The notes under the pieces are model-generated. The model searched no databases, had not been told where the DNA came from, and worked only from the letters and a program-made list of their open reading frames with translations. A DNA stretch of 64,000 nucleotides from assembly GCA_022495995.1 (NCBI GenBank), contig JAFEMH010000923.1:512501-576500 (forward strand), in the 5' to 3' direction. This DNA is from Adenophora triphylla var. japonica. Lineage: Eukaryota; Streptophyta; Magnoliopsida; Asterales; Campanulaceae. Positions 11,901 to 23,289 of the stretch are shown piece after piece; within the stretch, counting starts at the first letter, position 1; each line of letters opens with the position of its first letter. Both the position numbers and the translations under genes were made by a program.

Positions 11901-12420
11901 GGCAAGTCAAACATAGATAAGGAGACTCGCTTCTTGCGACAGTCCTCCCCTAACACCACAACTACTCAAATAATTCAGGTCAATATAATCAAAAATTCTC
12001 GGATTGGTAACTCGACCAATCCAACGGCAATACATGCCCACGTATGGATACTTCAAAACCACAACCACCCTGATAAACAAGAATGATTCGAGGTACTCTC
12101 CCATAGGAGTAAAACCTCCAGCACATAAGGCAACCTTTAGGCCAATTATGCAAATAACAATGAAATGTAATGCTACATGAGAATGAAATGAACAGGGATT
12201 TGTAAAAGTATGAACCCTAACTCCTGAGACAGGTAAAATATCTCAAATGATGGTGGAGGAATCTATCTTTCCACCACCCACCTTTCCTTAATTCCTTGGA
12301 TGGTCAATATCATTCTCTGTCTTTGGACAAATTCCTGCATTAAACTCTCGACGTAAGTTATCGCACACTCTCACTCAGCTAGACTCTACCCGAGAACTCT
12401 AACCGAGCTCTGATACCAAC
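8921..12420 (-). other. Internal domain of the gypsy element, non-coding or decayed
   Basis: This 3.5 kb of AT-rich DNA has no convincing long frame on either strand. On the minus strand around 9200-9300 a broken reading resembles the integrase C-terminal motif of chromovirus-type gypsy elements (PEFVNPFEALERVGDLTYRLA), soon followed by stops. Around 10150-10265 are two copies of a CCATACCGGT-containing motif next to short inverted repeats. The PBS is at 12407-12418 and the polypurine tract at 8921-8933. Confidence 0.75.
12407..12418 (-). other. Primer-binding site, initiator tRNA-Met type
   Basis: The minus strand reads TGGTATCAGAGC two bases inside the LTR. This is the standard plant retrotransposon site complementary to the 3' end of initiator tRNA-Met. 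It fixes the element's orientation as minus. Confidence 0.92.
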
Positions 12421-15151
12421 TGTGAGGACCCCGACCCGGAACCTACACGTGTCCCGAGCTGGAGCGTCCTCAAACTAACCCAAAATATCCTATACTTTTA
12501 AAAACTTTTATTTAACTTTCAAATATAAAAACAATTGTTAAAAACCATTTCGAAATAACTCTACACCTTTTCATCAAGGAGTAATAGTTGACTAACTTAA
12601 GAAGTAAGAAACTAATTTAGTTACAAAAGGGCATTGGTTATAACATAAAATTAAGATTTATAAATACACCCTCCATACGAATTATACAAAAATACACTAT
12701 CTACACCAATCTAAACATAACCCGACAATTCCCAAAATACCACTTCTAAACTCCTTTCCGCCCTTACTTGGCCGGTCCACCTGTCTCGGAATCTAAAACA
12801 GTAAAGGGAGAGGGGTGAGAATAAATCTCAATGAGCTATTATGGATGCAACAAGATGCCATACAAGATGCAACGCGTAGCATGGCAACACATAATCGTGC
12901 ACATCTCACATAATAGTAAAACAAGAAACACATTCCGTTACCTTTGTTTACCTTTCCCGTCTCGAACAATAAGTCGTATAACTGTGGGTATCAATACTCC
13001 ACTATGTCCGTGAATGCATATCCACTGCACCCAATATCATGTAACTGAGACAGTTATGCTTATAACTCATCTCTCGTGAACCGCTAGGCATATTCACATC
13101 TTATAAAACCCGTCTCTCGTGGAAGATATAAGACATCGGCATTCCTATGAACCGACCGCACATATCCATAGAAGCCGAACCCCGATGCGTGGCCGCAGGG
13201 GGAGAGGTCACAGGTATGATGAATCTTCAATCACTTAGAGAACAAATCAATAACTGATTGAAATCCATTATACCCCCCAATCACATAAAATATCAACACG
13301 TTCAAGCACATAATAGATACTTGAAATATAATCCACAAACGGGATGAGAAATATAACCACATGGTAAAATATACTCATGCTAAATCCATACCATAGTGCA
13401 ATAATCATGTAACACACTATGCATAGTTCCAACAATGTATAACATTCCAAGTAAGGTACAATATCATCAATAAATCCACAAATGGGATAACAATATAACC
13501 CTATAATAAACCTATCCACACTTGGGATAAACATACAACTTGTCAAATATTCCACACTTGGGGAGCCACATAACACTTGCCAAATAATCCACAAAGGGGA
13601 TAAACAATATAGTCACATGGTAAAATAGAATATCTGGAAATGATCATTACATATTTAGTTTATAAAACCAATTCCATTTGAGAGATCACCTAAAAATACT
13701 CAATTTGGACTCTTGAACCATCCAATTTCGAGTCCGTATGAATTAACTATGATTTATTCAATTTCCACTCAACTTCTAACGTACAATACTACCTGCTGTA
13801 ACCAAATCAGATTTTTGGGACATAAGGATAACTTCTTTAGCTATGAAACCATCACATTCAGAAAGTACTCAGAAAAACACCCAATTTAGACCCAAGAACC
13901 ATCCAATTCCGATCTAATATGATTAAGTTATGACCATCACAAGATTGCTAAACGAATTCTGGTTCGTAATTGAAGTTAGGATTTCTGGGATCTTGGGCGA
14001 CTGCTCAAACCTCTTGGGCGACCGCCCAAGAGGGTTTTCAAGGAAATGTGAGTTTCGCCGGCATGGGCGGCCGCTCGGCCCCTTGGGCGACCGCCCAAGC
14101 CTCCCGCCCCCCAAACTTAGGTTTTTAACCCCTTTAACCCTAGTTCTTCCTTCCCTCTACCATTGATTATTCAAGAACACCCAAGAAGGATTCTAACCTT
14201 ACTTATCTCATCTTAAATCATCCAAACCCAAGATAACATATACTTAGATTATTTACCACTTAATTTCCCACCCATTTCATGTTTAACCTTTCTAGATTTT
14301 CTTCTTTGAACATTAACTTCAACCTATCTCATTTACTAAACATCCATCCCCATTAAAGTTTCCAAGGCATGAATTAATCATCTTAATCCAACTCAACACA
14401 TTTTCTTACACTCTTAATCATTTCTTATGAACAAACAATAACATTCCATAACATTAACTAATTCCCAAACTCCAAGAAGGTTTCCAAGGTATCAAACAAC
14501 CATTATAATAACAATCACAACATCAAATCATTTATGAGCATACAAAGAAAGGAAGTCATAATAACTCACCTTAGCCAATGCAAGATGAAATGAAGCTTTC
14601 CTAGGCTTGAACAACTCCTTGAGGTGAATCACTCACAAAAGGACACTTGGATTTAAATTTGGTTGAGAAATAAACTTGGTAGGAGTTCTTGAAATGGGAG
14701 GCTTCCACCAAGCTTCCATGGAAAAGTGAAAGAAGAAGAATGAAGAAGAAAATGAAAGTGAGGGAAGGAGTACAAAATGGGTAAGGAAGAGAGGGGGGCC
14801 GGATTAGGGGGAAGGGTGAGGGAGTATGGTGTGTTGACTTGGGAAGGATGGAGAGTAATTTAGGGAAAGGTCCCCCCCCTTCCCACACCATACTTCCACC
14901 ACACAATTCTTTCACTAAATTAAAATAATTCCTCCCAATCCATAACATTTTATTTGTTCATTTTATCACCACTCCAATCTATTACTTTATTTATTTTCTA
15001 TTCTTATTTTTCCTTTAGAACATTATTTATTTCCTTATCATTTTATCCTAATATAATAAATTACAGATAAAAATGAACACATAATATTATCATTAATAGT
15101 AAAACATATAATTTTATACTAAAACTAGTGCCTAGGGTTAGGGTCGTTACA
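12421..15151 (-). repeat. LTR of the gypsy element (its 5' LTR)
   Basis: Second copy of the 2.73-kb LTR, collinear with 6185-8920 over its whole length, adjacent to the PBS. The apparent short reading frames inside it occur in both LTR copies, end at different places in each, and match no family I know. Confidence 0.93.
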
Positions 15152-16660
15152 TATAGGGTATAGGGTATATAGGGTATAGGGTATAGGGTATAGGGTATAG
15201 TGTATAGGGTATAGGGTATAGGGTATAGGGTATAGGGTATATAGGGTATAGGGTATAGGATATAGTGTATAGGGTATAGGGTATATAGGGTATAGGGTAT
15301 AGGGTATAGGATATAGTGTATAGGGTATAAGGTATAGGGTATAGTGTATAGGGTATAGGGTATAGGGTATAGGATATAGTGTATAGGGTATAGGGTATAG
15401 TGTATAGGGTATAGGGTATAGGGTATAGTGTATAGGGTATAGGGTATAGGGTATAGGGTATAGGGTATATAGGGTATAGGGTATAGGGTATAGGATATAG
15501 TGTATAGGGTATAGGGTATAGGGTATAGTGTATAGGGTATAGGGTATAGGGTATAGATAGGTATAGGGTATAGTATATGTGTATAGGTATAAGGTATAGG
15601 ATATAGTGTATAGGGTATAGGGTATAGGGTATAGTGTATAGGGTATAGGGTATAGGGTATAGTGTATAGGGTATAGGGTATAGTGTATAGGGTATAAGGT
15701 ATAAGGTATACTCCCTCCGTCCCAGCGAAAGAGCCATTTATTTCCTTTTTGGGCGTCCCATTTAAAAAGCCACTTTCCCAAAAAGGAAACCTTAAATCAC
15801 TATTCTCTCCACTCATTCTCTCTCCTACTTTACTTTTACACTCACAACATTATCTTTCTTACATCACCTCCCACTCATTCTCTCTCCTATTTAATTTTTC
15901 ATACTCACAACATTTAAACTTTTTCTCTTTCCTACATCACATTTCTTATTTTGCGTGTCGGACAAATTTACCGACTCTTTCGCTGGGACGGAGGGAGTAG
16001 GATATAGTGTATAGGGTATAGGGTATAGGGTATAGTGTATAGGGTATAGGGTATAGTGTATAGGGTATAGTGTATAGGGTATAGTGTATAGGGTATAAGG
16101 TATAAGGTATAGGATATAGTGTATAGGGTATAGGGTATAGGGTATAGTGTATAGGGTATAGGGTATAGGGTATAGTGTATAGGGTATAGGGTATAGTGTA
16201 TAGGGTATAAGGTATGGGATATAGTGTATAGGGTATAGGATATAGTGTATAGGGTATAGGGTATATAGGGTATAGGGTATCGGGTATAGGATATAGTGTA
16301 TAGGGTATAGGGTATAGTGTATAGTGTATAGGGTATAGGGTATAGGGTATAGTGTATAGGGTATAGGGTATAGGGTATAGGATATAGTGTATAGGGTATA
16401 GGGTATATAGGGTATAGGGTATAGGATATAGTGTATAGGGTATAGGATATAGTGTATAGGGTATAGGGTATAGGGTATAGTGTATAGTGTATAGGGTATA
16501 GGGTATAGGGTATATTGGGTATAGGGTATAGGATATAGGATATAGTGTATAGGGTATAGGGTATGTAGATGTATAGGTGTGTGGTATGTTGTATAACAGT
16601 AGTATGTGGTATAGGTATGTGGCATAAAGGTATAGTGTATAGGGTATAAGGTATTAGGTT
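15152..16660. repeat. TATAGGG/TATAGTG minisatellite, 7-bp unit
   Basis: About 1.2 kb (without the nested MITE) of TATAGGG units with regular TATAGTG, TAAGG and TAGGATA variants. The unit differs from the telomere repeat TTTAGGG by one base, and the right edge returns to true TTTAGGG (about 16656-16670), so it looks like a diverged telomeric array. All six frames give repetitive 'open' translations (YTLYPIPYTLY type) that are artefacts of the 7-bp period. Confidence 0.95.
15711..15997. mobile_element. Stowaway-type MITE inside the minisatellite
   Basis: A 287-bp element with terminal inverted repeats CTCCCTCCGTCCCAGCGAAAGAG and its complement at the right end, flanked by TA (15709-15710 and 15998-15999). 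The CTCCCTCCGTCCC terminus and TA duplication are those of Tc1/mariner-related Stowaway MITEs. No coding capacity. Confidence 0.92.
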
Positions 16661-16702
16661 TAGGGTTTAGAATTTATTTATTTTTTCAAAAATAATATTT
16701 AT

Positions 16703-17163
16703 TGACTCATATTTATTTTTTTGAGAGTAATTTAAAATAACTTTCATATTTTATATAAATAAAAATAATGGCATTATAAAATTAAAATTAATTAATATTT
16801 ATGATTTATTTATTTTTTCAAAAATATCATAAATATTTATGATTTATTTATTTTTATATAAATAAAAATAATGATATTTATTAAATTAAAATTAATAAAT
16901 ATTAATGATTTATTTATTTTTTCAAAAATATAATGACTCATATTTATTTTTTTGAGAGTAATTTAAAATAACTTTCATATTTTATATAAATAAAAATAAT
17001 GGCATTATAAAATTAAAATTAATTAATATTTATGATTTATTTATTTTTTCAAAAATATCATAAATATTTATGATTTATTTATTTTTATATAAATAAAAAT
17101 AATGATATTTATTAAATTAAAATTAATAAATATTAATGATTTATTTATTTTTTCAAAAATATA
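16703..17163. repeat. 231-bp AT-rich tandem duplication
   Basis: Copies at 16703-16933 and 16934-17163 look virtually identical. Each contains several ATTTATTTATTTTTTCAAAAATAT-like motifs and is more than 80 percent A+T. The block lies between the minisatellite and the CACTA-like element and has no coding content. Confidence 0.88.
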
Positions 17164-17407
17164 ATGAAAACAATTATATTTATTAATAATAGCGGCGAAA
17201 ATTTCCGTCGCTGAATTTAAAATCGCGGAAATTTTCGTCGAGAGTGCCATGTCATCGATCCAGGTGAGCGTACGTATAGTTTAGCGTCGGATTCACAGCG
17301 ACGGAATATTCCGCCGCTAAATATTAATTATAGCGTCGGAATTTAATTTCCGCCGCTATAATTAATATTTAGCTACGGAATATTCCGTCGTCGGAAATTA
17401 TAAATAC

Positions 17408-17690
17408 TCATTTTATCCCTCGGATATCAATTACGCCACATTTCCCTCTCTCTCTCTCCCGCTTTCTCTCTCTTCCCGCTCTCTCTCGCGACTGAAGAAG
17501 AAGAAGAAGAAGAAGCTCTATCGCCGCCGGCCCGTCCACCTCTCCACCGTCTCCGTTCGAGGCCGCCACGCCGTCTCCGTCCGTCCACCTCTCCACCTCT
17601 CCACCGTCCCGTCTCGAGCTCTCACGCCATCTCCTTCCGTCCGCCTCTCCACCGTTTTTCTCTCTCTTGCTCTAATCAAATCAAGGTAAA
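17408..17690 (+). other. Leader-like pyrimidine-rich exon within the CACTA-like element
   Basis: A CT-rich stretch followed by (GAA)n and GC-rich repeats of CCGTCCACCTCTCCACC, ending in AATCAAATCAAG before GTAAATG. It resembles a 5' untranslated exon, plausibly of the element's own gene or a captured promoter. There is no open frame of note. Confidence 0.35.
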
Positions 17691-19020
17691 TGTTTCGATT
17701 TCTTTCAAATATGTAGTTCTAATTCGAGGATAGGGTGTTAATTTGTTGTGAATATGATTTCTTCCTGATTTTGCATGACCTATTTTGGTTTCTGTTCTGG
17801 GAATTGGATTTGCTGTCTGTTCTGGGAATTGGATTTGCCTAAATGATTCAAAACCTAATTTTAAAGGGGGACAAGTAGTATTGAAAAAAGGGGGACAAGT
17901 CAATTTGTTTTGTGCAAAAATTCATTCAAACAAGAGCAATTATCGTCAAGAGAGAACAAATTGGATTTGCTGACTGTTGAACACCTCAGTATGAAAAAGT
18001 TATTTACCATAATGTGCAATATGTTACTTTGTTTATCATCATGCTCATATTATTACTGCAGTATAGTATGGTATTCCGGTTGATATACATGTTAGATTTG
18101 TTGATTTTTGATTTGTGGTGGGACTTTGGTGTGTTGTGTACATCATGTGTTGTTACCAAGAGATTATTCCTTTATGGGATGTTATTGGATTGTTGTGGGT
18201 GCCTTTTATCTTTGTAATTTTGGTTGCCCACAATGTGTTTGATGAAAGTTTCAAGAGGGTACATAGAGAGTAATATGATATTTGAGAGCACTTAATCCTT
18301 GTTCTTTTTATGCTCCTATTACTTTATGTGTTGGACAATGAAGACATTGCTTAATTTAAATTCGGGGGTGGAGATGCTTTTTTTTGTTTTTTTTTTTTTT
18401 AAGTTTTTAGTTACAAAAAAGTTTTTTGTTTGAGTTTTGCTGTGTGCTTTGGCCTTTATCCATGATAGTAGAATTGATCATGCATTCTTAATTAAGTTTA
18501 TTTTCCATTTTTTTGGACTTAAATGGATTATAGTTTTGAAAATATTATATGGCTTCTTACCACTTCTTTTGGGGATTTTAACTAGGTTTTTTGTTCAAAT
18601 TTATAATGATATCGCACACGAAGATAGTTTGACTGAATTTAGGTAATTTGAGCTTTAAAATGAGGTACTTTTGATACATTTTTTCCAATAATATGAATCA
18701 TATATATCATGCCTTAACCCTACTCACTTTAACAAGATTTAACTACCTAAAGGTGGATAATCATGAAATTGATTCATGCTAGTATTCACACATAGTAAAC
18801 ATAAATCATGCAACTATATTATTAATGTCTTTCGAAACATGAAAGAATTAGGAAGAATAATAACAATTTTGATAACCCAACAAATATATTAAACTAATAA
18901 AACAAATATATTAAACTAATAAAAGTAAGCACGAATGATCATGAGTTGAGACTTTAATTGATCTCAATTACAAACAAATAAGTAAGAAAACTGTGGATGA
19001 AATAGTTTAGGAACATCTAG
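17691..19020. other. Non-coding interior of the CACTA-like element
   Basis: T-rich plus-strand sequence with no recognisable protein. It could be intronic. Two 16-bp direct copies of GGGAATTGGATTTGC occur near 17799 and 17823. Nothing else is supported here. Confidence 0.3.
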
Positions 19021-19953
19021 TTCTAGATCTCATTTTGGGGCGATTGACGGCATCGCGGACGGTGATTATGTCGCCTACGTTTGAGCGCCTGATATCAATC
19101 CTGGTACCCTAGATGCACCTTATATGAAACAAATTAGGATATAGTTTCGTATCCTAGTTTGTTACATATTTAGTAATATTAATCGAATAGAAGAAAACAT
19201 ATGTTAGTAATATTAACGAATAGAAGAAAACATATGCCACTATAAAGAAAACGATAAATAACCGTACTCATAATCAAATATGTAACATGTTATATTTAGT
19301 AAACATAACATGTTACATATTTAGTAAACATAACATGTTACATATGCAACAATTAGATAAGTTACTAAATATCTAATTTTCAAGTCTTTTAATCCAACTC
19401 CACTACTATCACGTACAACCACTACCATGGGGTTATGAGCTGGAGTGGAAAATCTCGTTTTTGCACAAGCATTAGGTCCAAAGATTGAAACTTTGAAAGT
19501 AGATTTAGCAAATCAAAACAAGAAAATCCCCAACTTCAGCTGGTAGAAGATACAAATATAGTTGGGGATTTTCTTGTTTTCTCGATTAATTATAATAGTA
19601 AATCTACTTTTAAAGTTTCAATCTTTGGGCCAAATGCTTGTGCAATAGACTTGATATTTTCCATCAGTGTAACATGTTATATTTAGTAAATATAACATGT
19701 TACATATTTAGTAAACATAACATATTACATATGCAACAATTAGATAAGTTACTAAATATCTAATTTTCAAGTCTTTTAAAGTCAAAGGGGGAGGAAGGGG
19801 GGTGAATGTATCAATAATGTAACATATTCAACCGCACACTACCTTAGTGGTTCTAGATCCCATTTTGGGGCGATTGACGGCATCGCGGACGGTGATGTAA
19901 TATCGCCTACGTTTGAGCGCCGATATCAATCCCGGCACCCTAGATGCACCTTA
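19021..19953. repeat. Direct repeats flanking a hairpin inside the CACTA-like element
   Basis: An approximately 102-bp sequence beginning TTCTAGATC and ending AGATGCACCTTA occurs at 19021-19122 and again at 19851-19953 with about 10 differences. Between them a second pair (about 19310-19390 and 19690-19780, containing GCAACAATTAGATAAGTTAC) flanks an inverted repeat at 19442-19666. The arrangement suggests a segmental duplication around a hairpin element. Confidence 0.8.
19442..19666. repeat. Imperfect hairpin, about 100-nt arms
   Basis: The left arm (about 19442-19535) and right arm (about 19557-19666) are complementary over most of their length, including GTCCAAAGATTGAAACTTT with AAAGTTTCAATCTTTGGGC. 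An asymmetric bulge of about 20 nt sits in the right arm. It could be a small MITE or a hairpin-RNA source. No known microRNA is recognisable. Confidence 0.75.
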
Positions 19954-19954
19954 G

Positions 19955-20775
19955 GGTATTGTGGTTGGTGGTTAACATCTTAAAATATAAATAAGATGAG
20001 AGCCTTTCTCACCACACCTATCAAAATCCGTCCATCTTTGATCAAGAAAGATAGAGCAAATAAGTTCTTGTCGGTTTGAAGCGAAAGGATTTTCTGTTTA
20101 ATAAGAGTTTTTCAGATTTCGCCACTTCTCTTCTCTCTAAGGATCTCAAACATCACGCCCATGTTCTTGTCGGTGTCTGTTTTTACTTTTCACTGGTGCA
20201 TACGGTGCAGTAAAAACAAGGTAACAAGATATAACACCAGTGAAGAGAAAAAACTTTCCTCCAATTTTTTTAATCTCCACCTTCCATTTACTCGAGATCT
20301 CGATTGCAAATCTTCCTCATGAGCTTGAAAGGCGGCGGTGTTGCCCTCAATCTCACGGTTGCTTCGCATGTGCAACCGTGAGATTGAGGGCAACAGCAAC
20401 ACCGCTCAGGCTCATGAGGAAGATTCTCGCAATCAGATCTTGGGTAAATGAAAGGTGGAGATTGAAAAAATTGGAGGAAATTTCTGTTTTCTCTTCACTA
20501 GCGTTATACCGTTACCTTGTTTTTACTTGTGACCGTATATCACCAAATAAGAGTAAAACAGCACTAAGCCAAGACATGGCCGTGATGTTTGAGATTCTTA
20601 GAGAGGAGGACAGTGAAACTGGAAAAACCTATATTAAACAGAAAATCCTTTGCTCAAACTGACAAGAACTTATTTGCTCTATCTTTCTTGGTCTAAGCTG
20701 AGATAGGGTTTTGATAGTTGTGGATGATAACGACTCTCATCTTGTTTACAAATGTTAATTAGAAACACCCTATCA
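19955..20775. repeat. Approximately 820-bp palindrome (foldback element)
   Basis: The two halves are inverted copies with an apex near 20366 and almost no loop (GGTTGCTTCGCATGTGCAACC). Paired blocks include AAGATAGAGCAAATAAGTTC near 20047 with its complement near 20672, and GTGAAGAGAAAAAACTTTCC near 20238 with its complement near 20490. The ends read AGGGT and ACCCT. Divergence between arms is about 10 to 15 percent by eye. Overlapping open frames on both strands are by-products of the symmetry. Confidence 0.88.
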
Positions 20776-20785
20776 AGAGGATGAA

Positions 20786-21094
20786 ATGCCAGTGCCACCT
20801 AACATTTCATCAGCTAATCATCCATTAGATGATGTCACTCATATTCCTCAAAATGTTGATGAACCCGAGGAGGATATCTTACCAGTGAATTTGCCAACTC
20901 CCCCGCCTCGTTCAGGTCATCTCGCGCACATTGATATTGATGAATCAGAGGAAGAGGAAGAGGAAGAGGAAGAGGAAGAGGAAGAGGAACCAGAGTTTGA
21001 TTCATCAGAGTCCGAAGACGAAGATGAAGAACTCGAGTTTTGTAGTAATTCAGAGTCCAGCATGATGATGGGACGAAGATTAATAATAGTTTAA
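20786..21094 (+). CDS. Small acidic ORF in the CACTA-like element, unknown
   Basis: A 102-residue frame with a proline-rich first half and a long acidic tract (about 14 consecutive glutamates, then a D/E/S-rich tail). I do not recognise a domain. It lies between the palindrome and the Transposase_24 remains on the same strand, so it could be the tail of a decayed CACTA protein. The acidic run comes from a GAAGAG microsatellite, which weakens the case for a real gene. Confidence 0.25.
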   Translation: MPVPPNISSANHPLDDVTHIPQNVDEPEEDILPVNLPTPPPRSGHLAHIDIDESEEEEEEEEEEEEEEPEFDSSESEDEDEELEFCSNSESSMMMGRRLIIV

Positions 21095-21390
21095 AGTTTA
21101 AAATTGTATTGTGAATGCTTTAGATTATTAGAACTTTAAAGTTTTATATGTATTGTGAATGCTTTAGATTATTAGAACTTTAAAGTTTCATATGTATTGT
21201 GAATGCTTTAGATTATTTTTAATATCCGTCGTTTTATATATATTGTGAATGCTTTAGATTATTAGAACTTTAAAGTTTTATATGTATTGTGAATGCTTTA
21301 TATTATTAATAGTTTAAAGTTTTATATGTATTGTGAATGCTTTAGATTATTTGAACTTTAAAGTTTTAGATGTATTGTGAATATATTGTT
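21095..21390. repeat. Tandem repeat, unit about 48 bp
   Basis: About six or seven copies, some shortened, of a unit containing TATTGTGAATGCTTTAGATT and ATTAGAACTTTAAAGTTT. It follows the acidic ORF and precedes the first Transposase_24 exon. Confidence 0.85.
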
Positions 21391-21440
21391 TCCTATTGTT
21401 AAAGTTGTATATTTTAATATTTTTACTGTAATACGTATAT

Positions 21441-23200
21441 ATGAGTTCTAGTAGAAAGGGCAAGGGTAAGAAGACTAAGCCTATTTACACATTGACATCG
21501 GGACGCAACCGTCCCGATCCGGTAGCGATGATGTCGACCCTTCACGCAAAGAGTACTAGCTCCACCTCTGGGCCGGTACTCGACTACCGTCGATTCCGAG
21601 GGGAGGATATTTGTCGAGATATCATCACTTTATGACCGAAGTAACTCTTCATTAATTTGATATAAGTTGGTTCCTTTTTGCTTTATATATAATTCATTAT
21701 TTAAGTTAAAATGTTATTGTATAAATATACTTGGCAGTTTGTAGGTGGATACCCCACCACAGTGGACTAAGATCGGCACATCCGGCGGTCTCGAAAAATG
21801 ACCGAGTTTTGGCCCAACTGGAAAAAATTGCCACAGAGGCGTAAGGACGATGCGTGGGATGAGTTTAAGGTAATGTGTTAATGGTTTTTATTTAAAACTT
21901 AAATGTTAGTTTGTTATTAAAATGTTATAATTAATAATGATTATACTCTTTTAGTTTTGTAATGTTATCATTATATGTTGTAGGCTAAATATTATTGGGC
22001 GCCGTACATCGCCGATGCGACGGCTAGATATGTTTTCGATGAGCGTGCTCACAAGCTATTTAAGGATTTTATTTGTAACATATTTATCTATCCTTAATTA
22101 GTTTAATTAACAATGATTATACTCTTTTAATTTTATAATGTCATCATTATATGTTTACGAGATATTCATATTTTTTATAGGTACCACGAAGAAAAATTAT
22201 TATACTACTCGGCTCGCGGGAGAACAACCCTTGTGTCCTACTTTTATGACCGATGAGGTGTTTCGTCAATTTTGCGAATATTGGGGGTCGGATGCGGCGA
22301 AGGCTATATCCGAACAGTGCCAAGGCCAATAGAGCAGCTCCTGGTCGGCGGCGCGCATACCGGGGGGACGCTCACTGCCGCCGAGCATCACGACCGCATG
22401 GTATGTATGTTAATTTAAATGTAGTAGTGTATGGATGCTTTTAAATAGGTTTATGTACGTATGTTAGCCGGGAGCCATGTCGATGCTATGAAATCCATAG
22501 TTTTAGTGTAAATGTAGTGTATGCATGCTTTTAAATCGCTTAAATGTTGCATTTATACAATTTCAAAGTAATAATCTCGCTTATTTTATTTATAGGAAAG
22601 GGAGTATGGTCCGAATATCGCTTTGTGGATGTTTACGCTAGCACCCATATTCGAATTCTACAATGCCCGATCAACCTCCGCAATGGGTCGACGATCGATC
22701 TCGCTATCGCCTTTGTAAGTAAAACTACCATTAAAATGACTTGATTTTGAATATGTAAATTTATTTATGTACCTTACATTGTGTATATGATTATAATTGT
22801 TTGTTTTATTTTGACAGCCGCATATCAAGCCGCCGTTGTTCCTCGAAGGAACGCCTCCCGGCGAAACTCCGTCCCTTCGTGCTCGATGTTTGGCACGAGG
22901 TCACCTCTCGTGGACATCCAAGGAGAGGAGCCCGAGTGTTAGGGATGGGGATTACGGCGGCAATGCCCGTCGACGTCGACCGCCGTCGGCGAAATGTAGC
23001 CCCCCACGTTTCATGATCCGAGGGTCAACACTCCGGAGGCCGCGCTGAGGAGGAGAAACGCGAGCGGCAAAGCCTCGGATGCTTTGCAGCTCGTACGCAG
23101 ATGCAGGAGGAGAACGATCGACGTCATGCGAGATTCAAAGACAACATGCAGAGACTCAAAGACAATTGGCGCCGTTGATGGCTCATCTCGCCAGACTCCC
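21441..23200 (+). pseudogene. Transposase_24 (Ptta/En/Spm) protein gene, decayed
   Basis: Exon-like pieces separated by AT-rich introns read as the plant Ptta/En/Spm Transposase_24 family, a DNA-binding protein of CACTA elements. They are: MSSSRKGKGKKTKPIY with SGPVLDYRRFRGED (21441 onward); TEFWPNWKKLPQRRKDDAWDEFK (ends 21869); YYWAPYIADATARYVF (about 21984); and FMTDEVFRQFCEYWGSDAAK then, in another frame, GAHTGGTLTAAEHHDRM (22239-22400), which is the family's signature. A last piece reads PDQPPQWVDDRSRYRL. At least two frame changes and an early TAG near 22330 break it. A glutamine/arginine-rich tail near 23090 may be its C-terminal coiled coil. Confidence 0.75.
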
Positions 23201-23289
23201 TGTGGTAATTTCCAGGCGTCCCCAAAGGTTGATTGCGGATTTTTTTAGACATTTTTGTATTAATTTATACTTGTTTGTAAACATTTGAG

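Larger units (their letters stand above)
6185..15151 (-). mobile_element. Complete non-autonomous Ty3-gypsy LTR retrotransposon (LARD-like)
   Basis: Two long LTRs (6185-8920 and 12421-15151) enclose only 3.5 kb and are flanked by a perfect 5-bp duplication TATAG (6180-6184 and 15152-15156). The element lies on the minus strand. The primer-binding site matching initiator tRNA-Met, TGGTATCAGAGC, is the complement of 12407-12418, two bases from the LTR. A polypurine tract (AAGGGGGAGTGAG, complement of 8921-8933) abuts the other LTR. The preceding GGGACGAATTTTCTTT is the usual 3' end of gypsy polyproteins. There is no open gag-pol frame, only a decayed trace of integrase C-terminus. Size and lack of coding fit a large retrotransposon derivative needing enzymes from relatives. 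Confidence 0.92.

Noticed and set aside
11778..12104. Overlapping plus and minus ORFs in the gypsy interior
   Set aside because: Short, opposite-strand overlapping frames without motifs, in AT-rich non-coding DNA.
15061..16625. Long open frames of YTLYPIPYTLY-type repeats on the minus strand
   Set aside because: They follow from the 7-bp TATAGGG/TATAGTG period, which lacks stops in several frames. There is no conserved start or splice structure.
20190..20662. Open frames on both strands with similar translations
   Set aside because: They are mirror images produced by the 820-bp palindrome.
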